The position numbers were made by a program, and so were the translations under genes. The notes below the pieces were generated by a model. The model had not been told where the DNA came from. It saw nothing but the letters and a program-made list of their open reading frames with translations, and did no database searches. From Rhizobium rhododendri (GTDB lineage: Bacteria; Pseudomonadota; Alphaproteobacteria; Rhizobiales; Rhizobiaceae): a DNA stretch of 64,000 bases. The stretch spans positions 558,001-622,000 of the forward strand of contig NZ_CP117268.1 of the NCBI RefSeq assembly GCF_007000325.2. Direction: 5' to 3'. Positions 34,415 to 44,136 of this stretch are shown here, one piece after another (the stretch's first letter is position 1; every line of letters starts with the position of its first letter).

Positions 34415-34958
34415 TTTCGTGACCAATCCGGAATGCTAAGTTCAACTTCACGGGCCTTAACGCAATTTAAGGCCCCGTTAGCCTCGGAAGTAAAATTCTT
34501 ACATGACAATGAGATGACGCGTCTCATAATTTAGTCCGCAGGTTCTGGTCGCATACCGCCAATACCTCAATCGTTTTCGAACGAGGAGCTATCGTATCGA
34601 CTCTGCCTACGCAGAAAGAAATCTCGCGCAGCAAGTGCTGGGGAAGACGCGAGCCCGGCACAATGTCCGTCCGCTCGTCTACGCCAGGCGCATTGCTTCC
34701 TTCCCAAATTCCTTTGTAGATTTCTTCTGCTTTGGCATTCCGGTTGCCTTCAACTCAAGAAAACCTCTTCACTTTTCTGAAGCAAGTCCCGGCGCAGTTT
34801 TATCCGTAAAGTGTCTGCAACATTTCGCAATAACAAACGACACACTGCAACAGTTGCAAGGCGCATAATGCCGTTGTGCTTCGCATCGCGTCAAAACATC
34901 GATCTAACTCGGTCGCCAAATAGGATCGGGTAGAGGGTTTTAGTCAAAGGTAAGTTTC
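34415..34958. other. divergent promoter region with a regulatory-looking segment
   Basis: 544 bases without a gene. It contains the element core AACATTTCGCAA at 34819-34830 and, just after it, the perfect palindrome TGCAAC-A-GTTGCA at 34846-34858. Both lie 100-140 bases before the small secreted-protein gene at 34959. Confidence 0.5.
34819..34858 (+). promoter_or_regulatory. shared element core (copy 3) plus a 13-base palindrome
   Basis: AACATTTCGCAA at 34819-34830 matches the first 12 bases of the elements at 12875 and 21973. TGCAACAGTTGCA follows at 34846-34858. Position upstream of a secreted-protein gene suggests promoter control by an unknown regulator. Confidence 0.4.
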
Positions 34959-35336
34959 ATGACACGTTATGTCATCGCGTTCACCGCGGCCGCTGCTCTA
35001 TTCGCTACCGCCGCCGTACCCGCCTTCTCGCAGGTGGTCATCTACGATGGCCAGCCTTCAGATCCCTACTCGGTTGACGGGAACACGGAATCCAACTTTC
35101 TAAACTCGTGGAACCGCCATCATGACCATCAGAACCGTTGGTCCGTACAACGGCCCAGCTTTGGACCTGACGACGTTATTACCTTGCTCGAGGATCGTGG
35201 TTACCGAGTGAGGGATGTTCAGGATGTCGGCGAACGTTATCTGGTCAAGGCAACCCGTGGCGGCGACAACTTGCTCGTGAGCGTATCGCGGTCGGGCGAT
35301 ATCATGGGTGTCGTCCACGACCAGTACCAGAGATAA
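34959..35336 (+). CDS. small secreted protein with PepSY-like domain
   Basis: 125 residues with a clear signal peptide (TRYVIAFTAAAALFATAAVPAFS, likely cut near AFS/Q). The mature part has a His-rich linker and then a C-terminal PepSY-like half: DDVITLLEDRGYRVRDVQDVGERY followed by LVSVSRSGDIMGVV. Such small periplasmic proteins are common in rhizobia; the function is unknown. The next gene follows about 90 bases later on the same strand. The upstream region has two regulatory-looking sequences. Confidence 0.75.
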   Translation: MTRYVIAFTAAAALFATAAVPAFSQVVIYDGQPSDPYSVDGNTESNFLNSWNRHHDHQNRWSVQRPSFGPDDVITLLEDRGYRVRDVQDVGERYLVKATRGGDNLLVSVSRSGDIMGVVHDQYQR

Positions 35337-35429
35337 GCCATACCGGGTTGTCAATCCAGCGCCCTGTTCAACCGCTTGGGTGAGCCAAAGCTTGCCCTCG
35401 ACCGTCCAACGCCAAACGAAAGGCATCCA

Positions 35430-36149
35430 ATGTCTACTTCTCGCAGCCGTGACATCATTTCCCGACCGGAGGCAGGCAATGGAGAGTTAATCCGTGTCGA
35501 GCGTGTGTGGCAGCATCGCCATGATCTCGATATACGGACCCCAAAGCCGCGACACAATGGTCCAGCGTGGCTCATGCTTGCGGCTGGCGGCCTTATGCTC
35601 GGTGCAATATCTGTCGTTGCTTATAGCGATCCGGGTCCGACACACACCCCTTTGTTGCAAGAGGTCACGGCCTCCCATCCCGACGGTCGGGAAGCCGTTG
35701 CCGCTTCAACAAGACTTCAGAACATTGTTGATACGGCACGAGCACCAATGACAGCGAGCATCACAGAGACGCAAGCTGCTTCTGCACCTTACACCGTTAT
35801 TCCGACCCAGCGGCCGGTCTTTGACGGTGTTAGATCTCGTGACCCTGAGAAGATGAACCGTTCGGCGTCCGCCACGACTTCGACCAAAGTCATCCGCTAC
35901 GATCGATGTAATCCCGGCTGTGACTCCCGAGATCCACTGGTCGCGGGGACAATCCCACCTAGAAATTCTGCACGACCGTCTGTCGGTCCCGTGGAAAGCA
36001 CAGATTTAGAAAGTTCGAGCGGAGCCGCACAAATCGCGAAAACTGCACTCAATGGTGCCGGTCTTGTCCTCATCCAAACCGCTACTCTGCCATTCACGAC
36101 TCTGAAATTCGGTCGAGATACGGCGATGAAGATGTCGGAGCAGAACTAG
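35430..36149 (+). CDS. hypothetical single-pass membrane protein
   Basis: 239 residues from the ATG at 35430, which follows GAAAGG; the open frame extends 18 codons upstream without a better start. After an N-terminal cytoplasmic part with several Arg and His comes one hydrophobic helix (AWLMLAAGGLMLGAISVVAY) and a long Ser/Thr/Ala-rich outer region with one C-x-x-x-C (CNPGC). I do not recognise a family. It may be cotranscribed with the small secreted protein upstream. It ends MKMSEQN without a terminator that I can see. Confidence 0.55.
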   Translation: MSTSRSRDIISRPEAGNGELIRVERVWQHRHDLDIRTPKPRHNGPAWLMLAAGGLMLGAISVVAYSDPGPTHTPLLQEVTASHPDGREAVAASTRLQNIVDTARAPMTASITETQAASAPYTVIPTQRPVFDGVRSRDPEKMNRSASATTSTKVIRYDRCNPGCDSRDPLVAGTIPPRNSARPSVGPVESTDLESSSGAAQIAKTALNGAGLVLIQTATLPFTTLKFGRDTAMKMSEQN

Positions 36150-36675
36150 TGCCAATGACTCGATGCTTGCGTCCCAAAGTATGTTGCTGCCGCGGAGGTC
36201 ACGATGGTTCAGCACCGCAGTTTCCCTTTGAATTTGCTGAGCATGGCGACGTCCAGTAGGTCTAGAATTAGTTTCTTATCGATGCCAGCCTCGCGCAGTT
36301 CATGCGCAGCCTCTCACAGTCGTGGGTCCAGTCGAACGGTGGCCTTATGAAGAAGAGCGCGATCGTGGTACTGGCGCAAATTTGGTGGCGCTATGGAAAT
36401 ACGTGACCGGTGGCGTCGTCATCGAGGGCTTTGTGTTGAAGGCAAGCCGAGAACAACTATCGCGAAGTCCGCAACCTCGCCAAATTGCAATCAGCCGACC
36501 AGATCATCAGTCCTGGCAGATCCAGGTGAACGACCCGAAGCTCGATAGGGCTCGAATGCCGTTAAACAAAGAATGGGATCGTTCCCCTGAGCCTGGGCCG
36601 CGACGCAAGCGAGATCATGGTGTCGTCGACCAGCGCGCCGTATGCGAGGTGGAACCGGCGATGGAAACAACCCGG
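36150..36675. other. decayed DNA, possible kinase-like fragment
   Basis: On the minus strand one frame reads REAGIDKKLILDLLDVAM then KFKGKLRC and stop, and the next frame reads LNHRDLRGSNILWDA, which resembles the catalytic loop of kinase or aminoglycoside-phosphotransferase folds (H-x-D-L-x-x-x-N-I-L). The pieces are too short to name. The plus-strand frame at 36322-36681 matches nothing known. Confidence 0.3.
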
Positions 36676-37629
36676 TCATAAATAGCAGGCCGAGCCTTGA
36701 CTGCAGACACAAACAACCGAAGGAAGCGTCCCATGGATTATTAAAAGGGCTCGACGCCGAATTCCCCATGTGAGTGAAGAGCGTACCCCGTCGCGTGCAA
36801 TACTCATGCCCTGCTCGATAAGGTCTGCCGCCTCTCGCCAGGTATCGGCGGAGGAGAGATCGACCGATATTCGTTCGAACTGGGCAATGCTGGTCGAACG
36901 CTCCTCGATGATAAGACTACGATCGTCATTGACCGTGACGAGTGTGACCGTCTTTTCGCCGCTCTCATTGATGTCCCGCCCTTGTGGCATACCAGGCATG
37001 ATCACCCTGCGCTCGCCGGCATGCTGTGCCCGCGCATGGATATGCCCAAGAGCCCAATAGTCAAAACCCCAACCGTGCAGGTCGACCGCCTTGCACGGTG
37101 CATAAAGATCGTGACCCGGTGCTCCGGCGAGGCTCGTATGCATGATACCGATGTTGACGGTGTCAGGGGTTGGGCGGTGATATTTCTCGAGGAGGCTTTC
37201 CGGGGCTTGAGGCTTTGCAAAGCTCAGGCCGTGCACCGATATAGCTAGATCGCCATGAGTGATGTCGACGGCGTGTGGGCGGCCGCTGAACACGGTCACC
37301 GACGGCGGTAGGATCAGCTCCTGGGTAATTCGGGACAGGGCGTCATGATTTCCACGGATCACGAACGTGTTAATGCCAGCCTCGTGCAGCCGCTGCATCT
37401 GGCTGGCCAGAAAGCGGGCCGTTTTCATCGAAGTCTGTTCGCCATCATATAGGTCGCCGGCAATAATCAGAGCATTTACCTGTTCGTCAACACACAAGCC
37501 GACGATCGCTGTTAAGGCTTGTCGGGTGGCGTCTCCGATCAGCTCGGCAAGGTCACTATTTCGTAGCGCTAATGAGCGTAATGGTGAATCGAGATGGAGG
37601 TCGGCCGTATGAATGAATCTGAATGCCAT
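36676..37629 (-). CDS. SbcD/YhaO-type DNA-repair exonuclease, C-terminally truncated
   Basis: A calcineurin-like metallophosphoesterase related to the nuclease subunit of SbcCD-like complexes. Metal-binding motifs are all present: FIHTADLHLDSPL, IIAGDLYDGEQ, VIRGNHDALS, MHTSLAG and WALGHIHAR. The family is usually about 400 residues or more and is followed by a YhaN-type SMC/AAA ATPase. Here the homology ends near ARDGVRSS, followed by about 35 unrelated residues and a stop, 317 in total, and no ATPase gene follows. The nuclease core could still fold, but the complex appears lost. The start ATG gives MAFRFIHTADLHL, the normal beginning. Confidence 0.8.
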   Translation of the reverse strand: MAFRFIHTADLHLDSPLRSLALRNSDLAELIGDATRQALTAIVGLCVDEQVNALIIAGDLYDGEQTSMKTARFLASQMQRLHEAGINTFVIRGNHDALSRITQELILPPSVTVFSGRPHAVDITHGDLAISVHGLSFAKPQAPESLLEKYHRPTPDTVNIGIMHTSLAGAPGHDLYAPCKAVDLHGWGFDYWALGHIHARAQHAGERRVIMPGMPQGRDINESGEKTVTLVTVNDDRSLIIEERSTSIAQFERISVDLSSADTWREAADLIEQGMSIARDGVRSSLTWGIRRRALLIIHGTLPSVVCVCSQGSACYL

Positions 37630-38049
37630 GCCGCAATCTTCTCGGTATTACGGTTCAATTTAAAGTAGCAAACGCCATAAGTTTCTGCTTGAAAATTGGG
37701 AAATATTTTTGGCCCTGACGAGGCAGTACTGCAGCCTGCGGGCGGTTCTAGGCGTTAGAAAGTAACGATCGCAATGACAACGCATTTATACCTGCGTGAC
37801 GGCAATAATCCGCATCAAGGCGGCGAACCTCTCGAGGGAGTGAGGATGCCAAAATAATTTAGGCCCCAGTGGGGCCCAAATTGGTCGTGCTGTATCGCTT
37901 TAGACTCCGTAGCCGTCCTGCACGAGGCAATGGATCAAGACTTGTTCCTCGACTTCAGAGTGAGGGGAATATAGATAACCTAGTCGGGCGCGTCAATAGG
38001 GATGGCGAGCCTGCAAGGACGGGTTTTTCGGAGTGCAGGTAGATCTAAT
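37630..38049. other. intergenic stretch between divergent genes
   Basis: No gene. It holds the inverted repeat at 37856-37882 and should carry promoters for the nuclease gene (minus) and the HEPN gene (plus). Confidence 0.4.
37856..37882. promoter_or_regulatory. inverted repeat AATTTaGGCCCC / GGGGCCcAAATT
   Basis: Eleven pairable bases interrupted by one mismatch around a 3-base loop. It could be a terminator-like hairpin or an operator. It lies about 170 bases upstream of the HEPN-motif gene. Confidence 0.4.
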
Positions 38050-39051
38050 ATGCAGGATCATCATCAGACCGCAAGGCGTCTTTTGCCACAGGGAACTTCA
38101 GAAGACATCGTTGAGAAGATTGCGAAATTCATACCTATCGCCAACGACTCGATCCTGCGCGACAGCCTAAAAGAGGCGATCGGCAGGCCCAAGAAGGGTG
38201 TGACCGCAATTACTATCGAGGTTGGGGCCTTCATCGACAAGGTCCATAAAGCCTATAATCGGCGTCTAGCGGAGATGGGGCGGCTTTATCCTCTCTTCAA
38301 TATATTCGAAAGTTCCTTCCGGTCCTTTCTCGCCCACACGATGGATGAAGTGCATGGGTCATCTTACTGGTGGAAGCCGGCCTACGATATTGAGATATTG
38401 CGTTCCGATCCACATCATCATAGCGATCCCGGCATTTCGCACATCGGAACCCTTCGCATTAGTTTGGACCTGTCAAATGCCGTCCATGACTTTGCTCGTT
38501 CGATTGCAATGAGCAAGGAAGCGCGGATCCTCGTCGATGAAGGAGGCGGGACAATGGATCTAATCCAGTTCACCAAGCTGAACGACCTCGAAAGGCTGAT
38601 CGGTGCGGACTGGATTAGGATCAAAGATTCTTTTGCCGTAGCGCCATCATTTGGTGTCACAACCTTCCTCAATCAGTTTGAGAAGGTGCGGCATGCGCGA
38701 AACAAAATATTTCATCACCGCGACATTAGCGAGAAGGCGGCAATTGTCACCATCGCCGAGGAACTGCTCGACCTGATCGGCGTCCATCTAAAGTCACTCT
38801 ACGAAGATGCCGCGCATGTAGCGGTTTCTCCCTATCACTTCGTGCAAGATACCGCATCGAGTTATCACTATGCGCTGTCCATCACACGTTACAGCTTTAC
38901 TGTCACAGCCCACTTTGGTGAGAAGGCTGCAGAGGTGCGCTCCGAGGGTACCTGCAGCGGCGATGCTATCGTGCGCTATCTGCACTCGCTTAAAGCGGCG
39001 CGCATCGGTGATCTTCATCAGCTTCAGTCAAAATTGCTAACCGTGAGCTAG
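38050..39051 (+). CDS. HEPN-motif protein of unknown family (possible defence protein)
   Basis: 333 residues from ATG 38050; the frame opens at 38002 and the start is uncertain because ribosome sites are weak. I do not recognise the full family. The striking feature is FEKVRHARNKIFHHRD about two thirds along, which fits the R-x4-6-H (here RNKIFHH) motif of HEPN ribonucleases, inside a helical region with IVTIAEELLDLIGVHLKSL following. HEPN proteins are often RNA-cutting toxins in abortive-infection or toxin-antitoxin systems. The gene faces the nucleotidyltransferase operon at 39.4-41.4 kb. HEPN assignment is moderate; a structural prediction would settle it. Confidence 0.6.
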   Translation: MQDHHQTARRLLPQGTSEDIVEKIAKFIPIANDSILRDSLKEAIGRPKKGVTAITIEVGAFIDKVHKAYNRRLAEMGRLYPLFNIFESSFRSFLAHTMDEVHGSSYWWKPAYDIEILRSDPHHHSDPGISHIGTLRISLDLSNAVHDFARSIAMSKEARILVDEGGGTMDLIQFTKLNDLERLIGADWIRIKDSFAVAPSFGVTTFLNQFEKVRHARNKIFHHRDISEKAAIVTIAEELLDLIGVHLKSLYEDAAHVAVSPYHFVQDTASSYHYALSITRYSFTVTAHFGEKAAEVRSEGTCSGDAIVRYLHSLKAARIGDLHQLQSKLLTVS

Positions 39052-39386
39052 CAAATGCACCTCGATATACACGCAGATTCTTTGGGAATGAGTGGAGGTA
39101 ACAACGCCGCACCAAGGCAATTAATCGGAGCCAATTTCAAGCGTTGGCTGGCTGATAATACGGCGAGCACCTCTCTGATTACCTGCGGCGGGTTTCAATC
39201 AGTTTTAATGGGATGGATACAGCACATACGATTCGTCGTGCTGATAGCTACTTATGAAATAGTTGCATTTCCTTAAGCAGTTCGGATTTTAAATAGTGGG
39301 TCGCTGGTTCGAATCCTTTCAAGGCGCTGGAACTGACGTCGGGCATTGATGGGCGGCGAAAGATGCCGGATATCTATGCTTCTGGG
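39052..39386. other. non-coding stretch with tRNA-end-like bases
   Basis: No gene. GGTCGCTGGTTCGAATCC at 39300-39317 looks like a tRNA T-arm, but the expected pairing half is missing (CCTTTC instead of CCAGC), so no tRNA is called. It might be a leftover attachment site. Confidence 0.3.
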
Positions 39387-40121
39387 TTATTTCCGGGGCC
39401 CTGGAGTCCGCACATAAAAATTCGTCGATCCACGATCGTCCAGCAAGATTTCGGTCGGCTCCTCGGTGGAAAGCCATAATCGTAGCACGCTGCCATCATC
39501 TCTCTCTGGAGCAGCTGATTGGCCGCCGCCAAGAAGAACTTCCTGCTCGCTCTCCGTCAATTCCGCCCAGAAGCCATCGGCGGCAAGAAAAAACGTGCCG
39601 CTGACCTTCTCTTCTGCGAGGACGTCTGTGACCATGAACTTCCTGGAACGAAAACTCTGGGTGAGAAAGTGCCTCGTGGGGGATTTTGCGATCGCATCGA
39701 GAGGCATGTCCGCCAAGGCGTTTGCGAGGGTATGTGGCGTGACTTGCCAGTGTACCTGGCCGTCGTGCCTGCCAAGAAGGCAATCTCCTGAGTGGAGAAC
39801 CGTCAAGGAGCCTGTGTCTGTCCCTCACGTGAAAGAAGATAATTCTGGCGGAACCCCTTGGAAACGATTTGCGAAGGGCTTGATGAATCTCCCGAAGCTT
39901 GGCTTGCATGAGCTCGTGGCCCCACGCCTCGTCGGTTCCTGGAAACCAGTCGACGACAGCTTCGACGATTGCCCGTGCATATCCCCCGTTGTTGAGCCGT
40001 TCGTGGCGCCATCAGCCACGATAGCAAGGAGTTCACCATGTCTCCCCGTGATCCCCGCATGGTCGCGATTGTCGTCGGTGCGTGTTCCTTTTTGGCTCAA
40101 CCATCGGGCCTTGATTTTCAT
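39387..40121 (-). pseudogene. PP2C-type protein phosphatase, three frameshifts
   Basis: A metal-dependent Ser/Thr phosphatase reconstructed from three frames. The start gives RWLSQKGTRTDDNRD and ELLAIVADGATNG (the metal-binding Asp-Gly). After a shift in the G5 run near 39978 comes ARAIVEAVVDWFPG through LREIHQALRKSF; after another near 39850 comes NYLLSREGQTQAP; after a third near 39806 come LTVLHSGDCLLGRHDG and TFFLAADGFWAEL (second metal site). All core PP2C motifs are there but split, so as given it is inactive. Its ATG overlaps the nucleotidyltransferase stop (ATGA). In its intact form it would be the third gene of the operon. Sequencing error is possible. Confidence 0.75.
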
Positions 40122-40831
40122 TGTGCGGGGCCATCCGCACAATGGCTTATCGAGACAAACCTGTCCCGGACGATTTCTACACGACCGGCGGGCCCGCGGA
40201 TATTGCCATCGAGAAAATCGTCGAAGTCACCTTGATCGAGGAGCGCACGAAACTGTCCGGCGATGAAATTTCGAACCTCGTTGTCGGCCGCCGTGACCTC
40301 GGCTAGGAGCTCCTCCCTGCCGTCGACAATCAGGAGGATGTCCTCCGCGTCACGACTCATGATCAAGTCGCCGTTTCCCCTTCCGGCATAGGCCTCGAGC
40401 TTTGTCGCAAGAAACATTGGCGGCGTCAGGATCCGGATCGCAAGGTCTACCGAGAGCTGGTAGTGCTGTGCCGTCTCGATTCCACTCGCGTACCATCGAT
40501 TTCCGAATCCGAGGATAGCCGGATCATCCGGCATGAAGTCGACCGTGAGCTTGCCGAGACGCATGCGGCAGATCACCGCCTCGTCAGCTGCCTCCATGAA
40601 GCCCCGGTGTCGAAGCTCTTCCTGGAGCTGTGCCCAGGCGGGAAGGCCTGCCAAGTCAACGATCAGGTCGATGTCGTCAGTGGCACGCACATCCTCAAGC
40701 GTGACCGGATCAGTGATGAATAGCGCGGTCGTGCATCCGCCGACGAAGACCAGGCGCGAGCGGAGGTCGTCGCCAAGGGCCGAGGCAACGGCTTTCATCA
40801 TTTCCAGCAGTTGGGCGCGGATCGCTGTCAT
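40118..40831 (-). CDS. AbiEii-type nucleotidyltransferase
   Basis: 237 residues of the nucleotidyltransferase superfamily that includes the AbiEii toxin. The active site is complete: FVGGCTTAL (Gly31-Gly32), then RATDDIDLIVD with Asp53 and Asp55, then the third acid in KLTVDFMPDD (Asp98). AbiEii-type enzymes inactivate tRNA or other targets by adding nucleotides and act in abortive infection or toxin-antitoxin pairs. Here the upstream partner is a winged-helix protein, joined by an ATGA overlap, and a PP2C phosphatase follows by another ATGA. The arrangement fits a regulated toxin module. Target and activity are unknown. Confidence 0.85.
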   Translation of the reverse strand: MTAIRAQLLEMMKAVASALGDDLRSRLVFVGGCTTALFITDPVTLEDVRATDDIDLIVDLAGLPAWAQLQEELRHRGFMEAADEAVICRMRLGKLTVDFMPDDPAILGFGNRWYASGIETAQHYQLSVDLAIRILTPPMFLATKLEAYAGRGNGDLIMSRDAEDILLIVDGREELLAEVTAADNEVRNFIAGQFRALLDQGDFDDFLDGNIRGPAGRVEIVRDRFVSISHCADGPAQ

Positions 40832-41397
40832 TTGCTCATGATCCTTGACTTGAGGTGGTCTGTCGCGAGACCAACTTCCCGCTGGTTCCCGAGGCGGATC
40901 GCATCGACCAACGCGAGGTACTCATAGAGTGCGTCGTCCTTCAGGACTGCGTCCGGCACGGTCTTGAAGAGCGGCTCCACCGCCTGCCCCATCTCCCTTC
41001 CGTTGGCATAGGGCCAAACGAAGTTGTACGTCCCGCCGCTGATCAGGAGTTCCGTGAGCATAGGTGCGGCGAAGGCGGTCGGTACGCCGCGCTGCATCGG
41101 CCCAACTTGAGCGGGGAAGACGAACTTTAGCCCGGTGGTAATGAAGCCGAACAGGTTCCTGCGGCTTGGCCTAGGCTCGTTCTTGCTATTGTCTTTTCGC
41201 GCGATGCCTGACGCGACACTGCGCTTAATGGACTGCCCTATTTCGGTCTTGCTGATACCTAGTAGCGCCTCTAGGTTCCGAACGGAATACGGGTCTCCCC
41301 CCACGGATTCCGATCGCAACCGATCGATGCCCTTGGTGAGTTCCTGGTCTTGCAGACTTACCAGCTTTAACAAAACGACGATATCTTGGCTCTTCAT
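40828..41397 (-). CDS. winged-helix regulator/antitoxin candidate of the nucleotidyltransferase operon
   Basis: 189 residues. The N-terminal 75 residues form a MarR/ArsR-like winged helix: KLVSLQDQELTKGIDRLR, then SVRNLEALLGISKTEIGQSI as the helix-turn-helix. The C-terminal part (VFPAQVGPMQRGVPTAF, ISGGTYNFVWPYANGRE) is conserved-looking but I know no function for it. Its stop overlaps the nucleotidyltransferase start. A 24-base palindrome lies 8 bases before the ATG, so self-repression is likely. By position it would be the antitoxin or repressor of the module, as AbiEi is for AbiEii, but it is not clearly an AbiEi homologue. Confidence 0.75.
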   Translation of the reverse strand: MKSQDIVVLLKLVSLQDQELTKGIDRLRSESVGGDPYSVRNLEALLGISKTEIGQSIKRSVASGIARKDNSKNEPRPSRRNLFGFITTGLKFVFPAQVGPMQRGVPTAFAAPMLTELLISGGTYNFVWPYANGREMGQAVEPLFKTVPDAVLKDDALYEYLALVDAIRLGNQREVGLATDHLKSRIMSK

Positions 41398-41404
41398 AAA
41401 CAGC

Positions 41405-41428
41405 GTCCTCTGTCCTAGGACTGAGGAC
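41405..41428. promoter_or_regulatory. 24-base palindromic operator ahead of the winged-helix gene
   Basis: GTCCT occurs twice and is followed by its reverse complement AGGAC twice, spaced so that the whole 24 bases are palindromic except for one symmetric mismatch pair. It sits directly before the start codon at 41397. This is a likely binding site for the encoded winged-helix protein. Confidence 0.65.
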
Positions 41429-41874
41429 AGTTAGCCTGAAGCAATCGGTCCTGTCAATCTGTGGACATCGTGCCTTAGATTAATCGTTTGGAGCAAGAAC
41501 TCGATGTAGCTCACACCTGCTTGGGCGATTTGATAGATGGTAATGATCGGGGGCAATAATGTTTCCAGATTGATCAAGACCAGATTTCCGGGCGGAGCAA
41601 GGCGCCTGGCCAATCTCTCGCTGGAACCGCCCCGAATAATATCTACAAACGCGGGAAAAGCGAAATGGCATTCAGCTCGAGATAATGCGTACATTTCGCG
41701 AGAAATTTACGGAACCCTGAACAGCCTTCGGCTTTCGCTAGGGTGATTGCCATCGCTGTTATGACATGATGAAACAAAGGTTGGATGACGACGCGACATG
41801 TCGAACCAAGCGAGTTATATAATCTCGACACTTCACCTAAGTATCTGTTCTAACGAGATTTCATTCTGCCAAAA
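41429..41874. other. intergenic stretch
   Basis: About 450 bases with no recognised gene. Minus-strand frames at 41431-41694 and 41643-41831 have no family resemblance. Confidence 0.35.
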
Positions 41875-42912
<1,038 letters not shown>

Positions 42913-43031
42913 GGTTCTCTCCCAGATATCTTATTTGACCGCGCGGCGCTGAACGCATCAATCAAAATGTTCGGAAACATACGGCGCCGATAACCAATCC
43001 CGGTGTTTCAGTCAGCAACCAGCCCGCGGCG

Positions 43032-44120
43032 TCAGGCCGTCTTTCGCGGCAGCGCTTTGATGATCTTTTCCGCCAACTCCAGATCGTCCAACCCGCCCTG
43101 GAGCGGTGTTATCGGGGTTGCCGTGTCATGGATGCAGGCGACGAAGTGCTGCCACTGCTTGCGGAACGCGGTGTCGGGGGTGCCGGGCAATATTCTCTCG
43201 CTCGAATTTTCGCCGGACGCCTCGCGAAGGCGCACGGTGGCTGCAGCATTCCTGACATAGGGGTTCTGGAACTCGATGCGCATCTCGTGGGCTTCGCCAT
43301 GGACTGTCATCCACTCGTCCCACCATTCGTACTGTGCACCGAAGGCAACCTCCAGCAGAGCCGGGACGCGGTCGGGAAAGCCGAGCACGGCCATGATGTG
43401 AGTAGGGCCGACCGCTTGCACATAGTCCACCGCTTCTGCGACGCCGAAGGCGCCGCGCAGGACTGCAAGATCGTGACTGCCGAGCATAAGCAGCGTCATG
43501 TAGAGATCATGATAAGCAGCATGATCCTCGCCTAGGAAGCGTCGGACGTCAGAGGCGACATCCGACTGCGTCTTGGCGATCAGAGCCGTGTCGACGTCCT
43601 TGCCCCGAACTTGGGTATAAAGTTGCTGGTAGCGATCGAAACGACCGGCAAAGTCGTGCATGTGGATCATCTTCGGCCGACCGATCCGGGCAAGCTGCTC
43701 GAGGCCGATCCGGTAGCCCGGATCATAGAGCTTCATGTAGCCGACGATGGCGACAAGCCCGCTGGCTTCAGCCGCCGCGACAAGCGGGCGGGCCTCTTCC
43801 GCGGTGAAGGCCAAGGGTTTTTCAACTATAATATGCTTACCGGCTGCGATGGCCGCCGATACTACAGGGCCATGATCGTAGGTGCAGATGACTACCGCGT
43901 CGACGGTCGGGTCGTTCAAAAGGTCGCGATAGTCCCGGTAACGTGCCGCCACGCCGTACTGCGTTCCGAGCGTATCCAGCACCGTCTGAGACAAGTCGCA
44001 GATCGCGGCGATCTTCAGCGTTGTGAGTTCCTGGAGAATCGGCAGGTGCATGAGCTGGGCGATCTCGCCGCAACCGATGACGCCGACGCCGATAGGAACT
44101 TTGGAAGAAGGTGAGCTCAT
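43032..44120 (-). CDS. Gfo/Idh/MocA-family oxidoreductase
   Basis: 362-residue NAD(P)-dependent dehydrogenase acting on sugars or inositols. The Rossmann domain starts GVGVIGCGEIAQLMHLP, and the family EKP motif is in IIVEKPLAFTAEEA. The C-terminal alpha/beta domain carries HMHDFAGRFDRYQQ and the dimer sheet. It lies inside the CUT1 sugar operon, 16 bases past the permease gene. With the sugar isomerase/epimerase of the same operon it probably oxidises the imported sugar to a keto form. The exact sugar is unknown. Confidence 0.9.
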   Translation of the reverse strand: MSSPSSKVPIGVGVIGCGEIAQLMHLPILQELTTLKIAAICDLSQTVLDTLGTQYGVAARYRDYRDLLNDPTVDAVVICTYDHGPVVSAAIAAGKHIIVEKPLAFTAEEARPLVAAAEASGLVAIVGYMKLYDPGYRIGLEQLARIGRPKMIHMHDFAGRFDRYQQLYTQVRGKDVDTALIAKTQSDVASDVRRFLGEDHAAYHDLYMTLLMLGSHDLAVLRGAFGVAEAVDYVQAVGPTHIMAVLGFPDRVPALLEVAFGAQYEWWDEWMTVHGEAHEMRIEFQNPYVRNAAATVRLREASGENSSERILPGTPDTAFRKQWQHFVACIHDTATPITPLQGGLDDLELAEKIIKALPRKTA

Positions 44121-44136
44121 TGATATGGACTTTCTC

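Noticed and set aside
39300-39317. Possible tRNA gene
   Set aside because: Only the T-arm-like bases are present; acceptor, D and anticodon arms do not fold and the T-stem does not pair.
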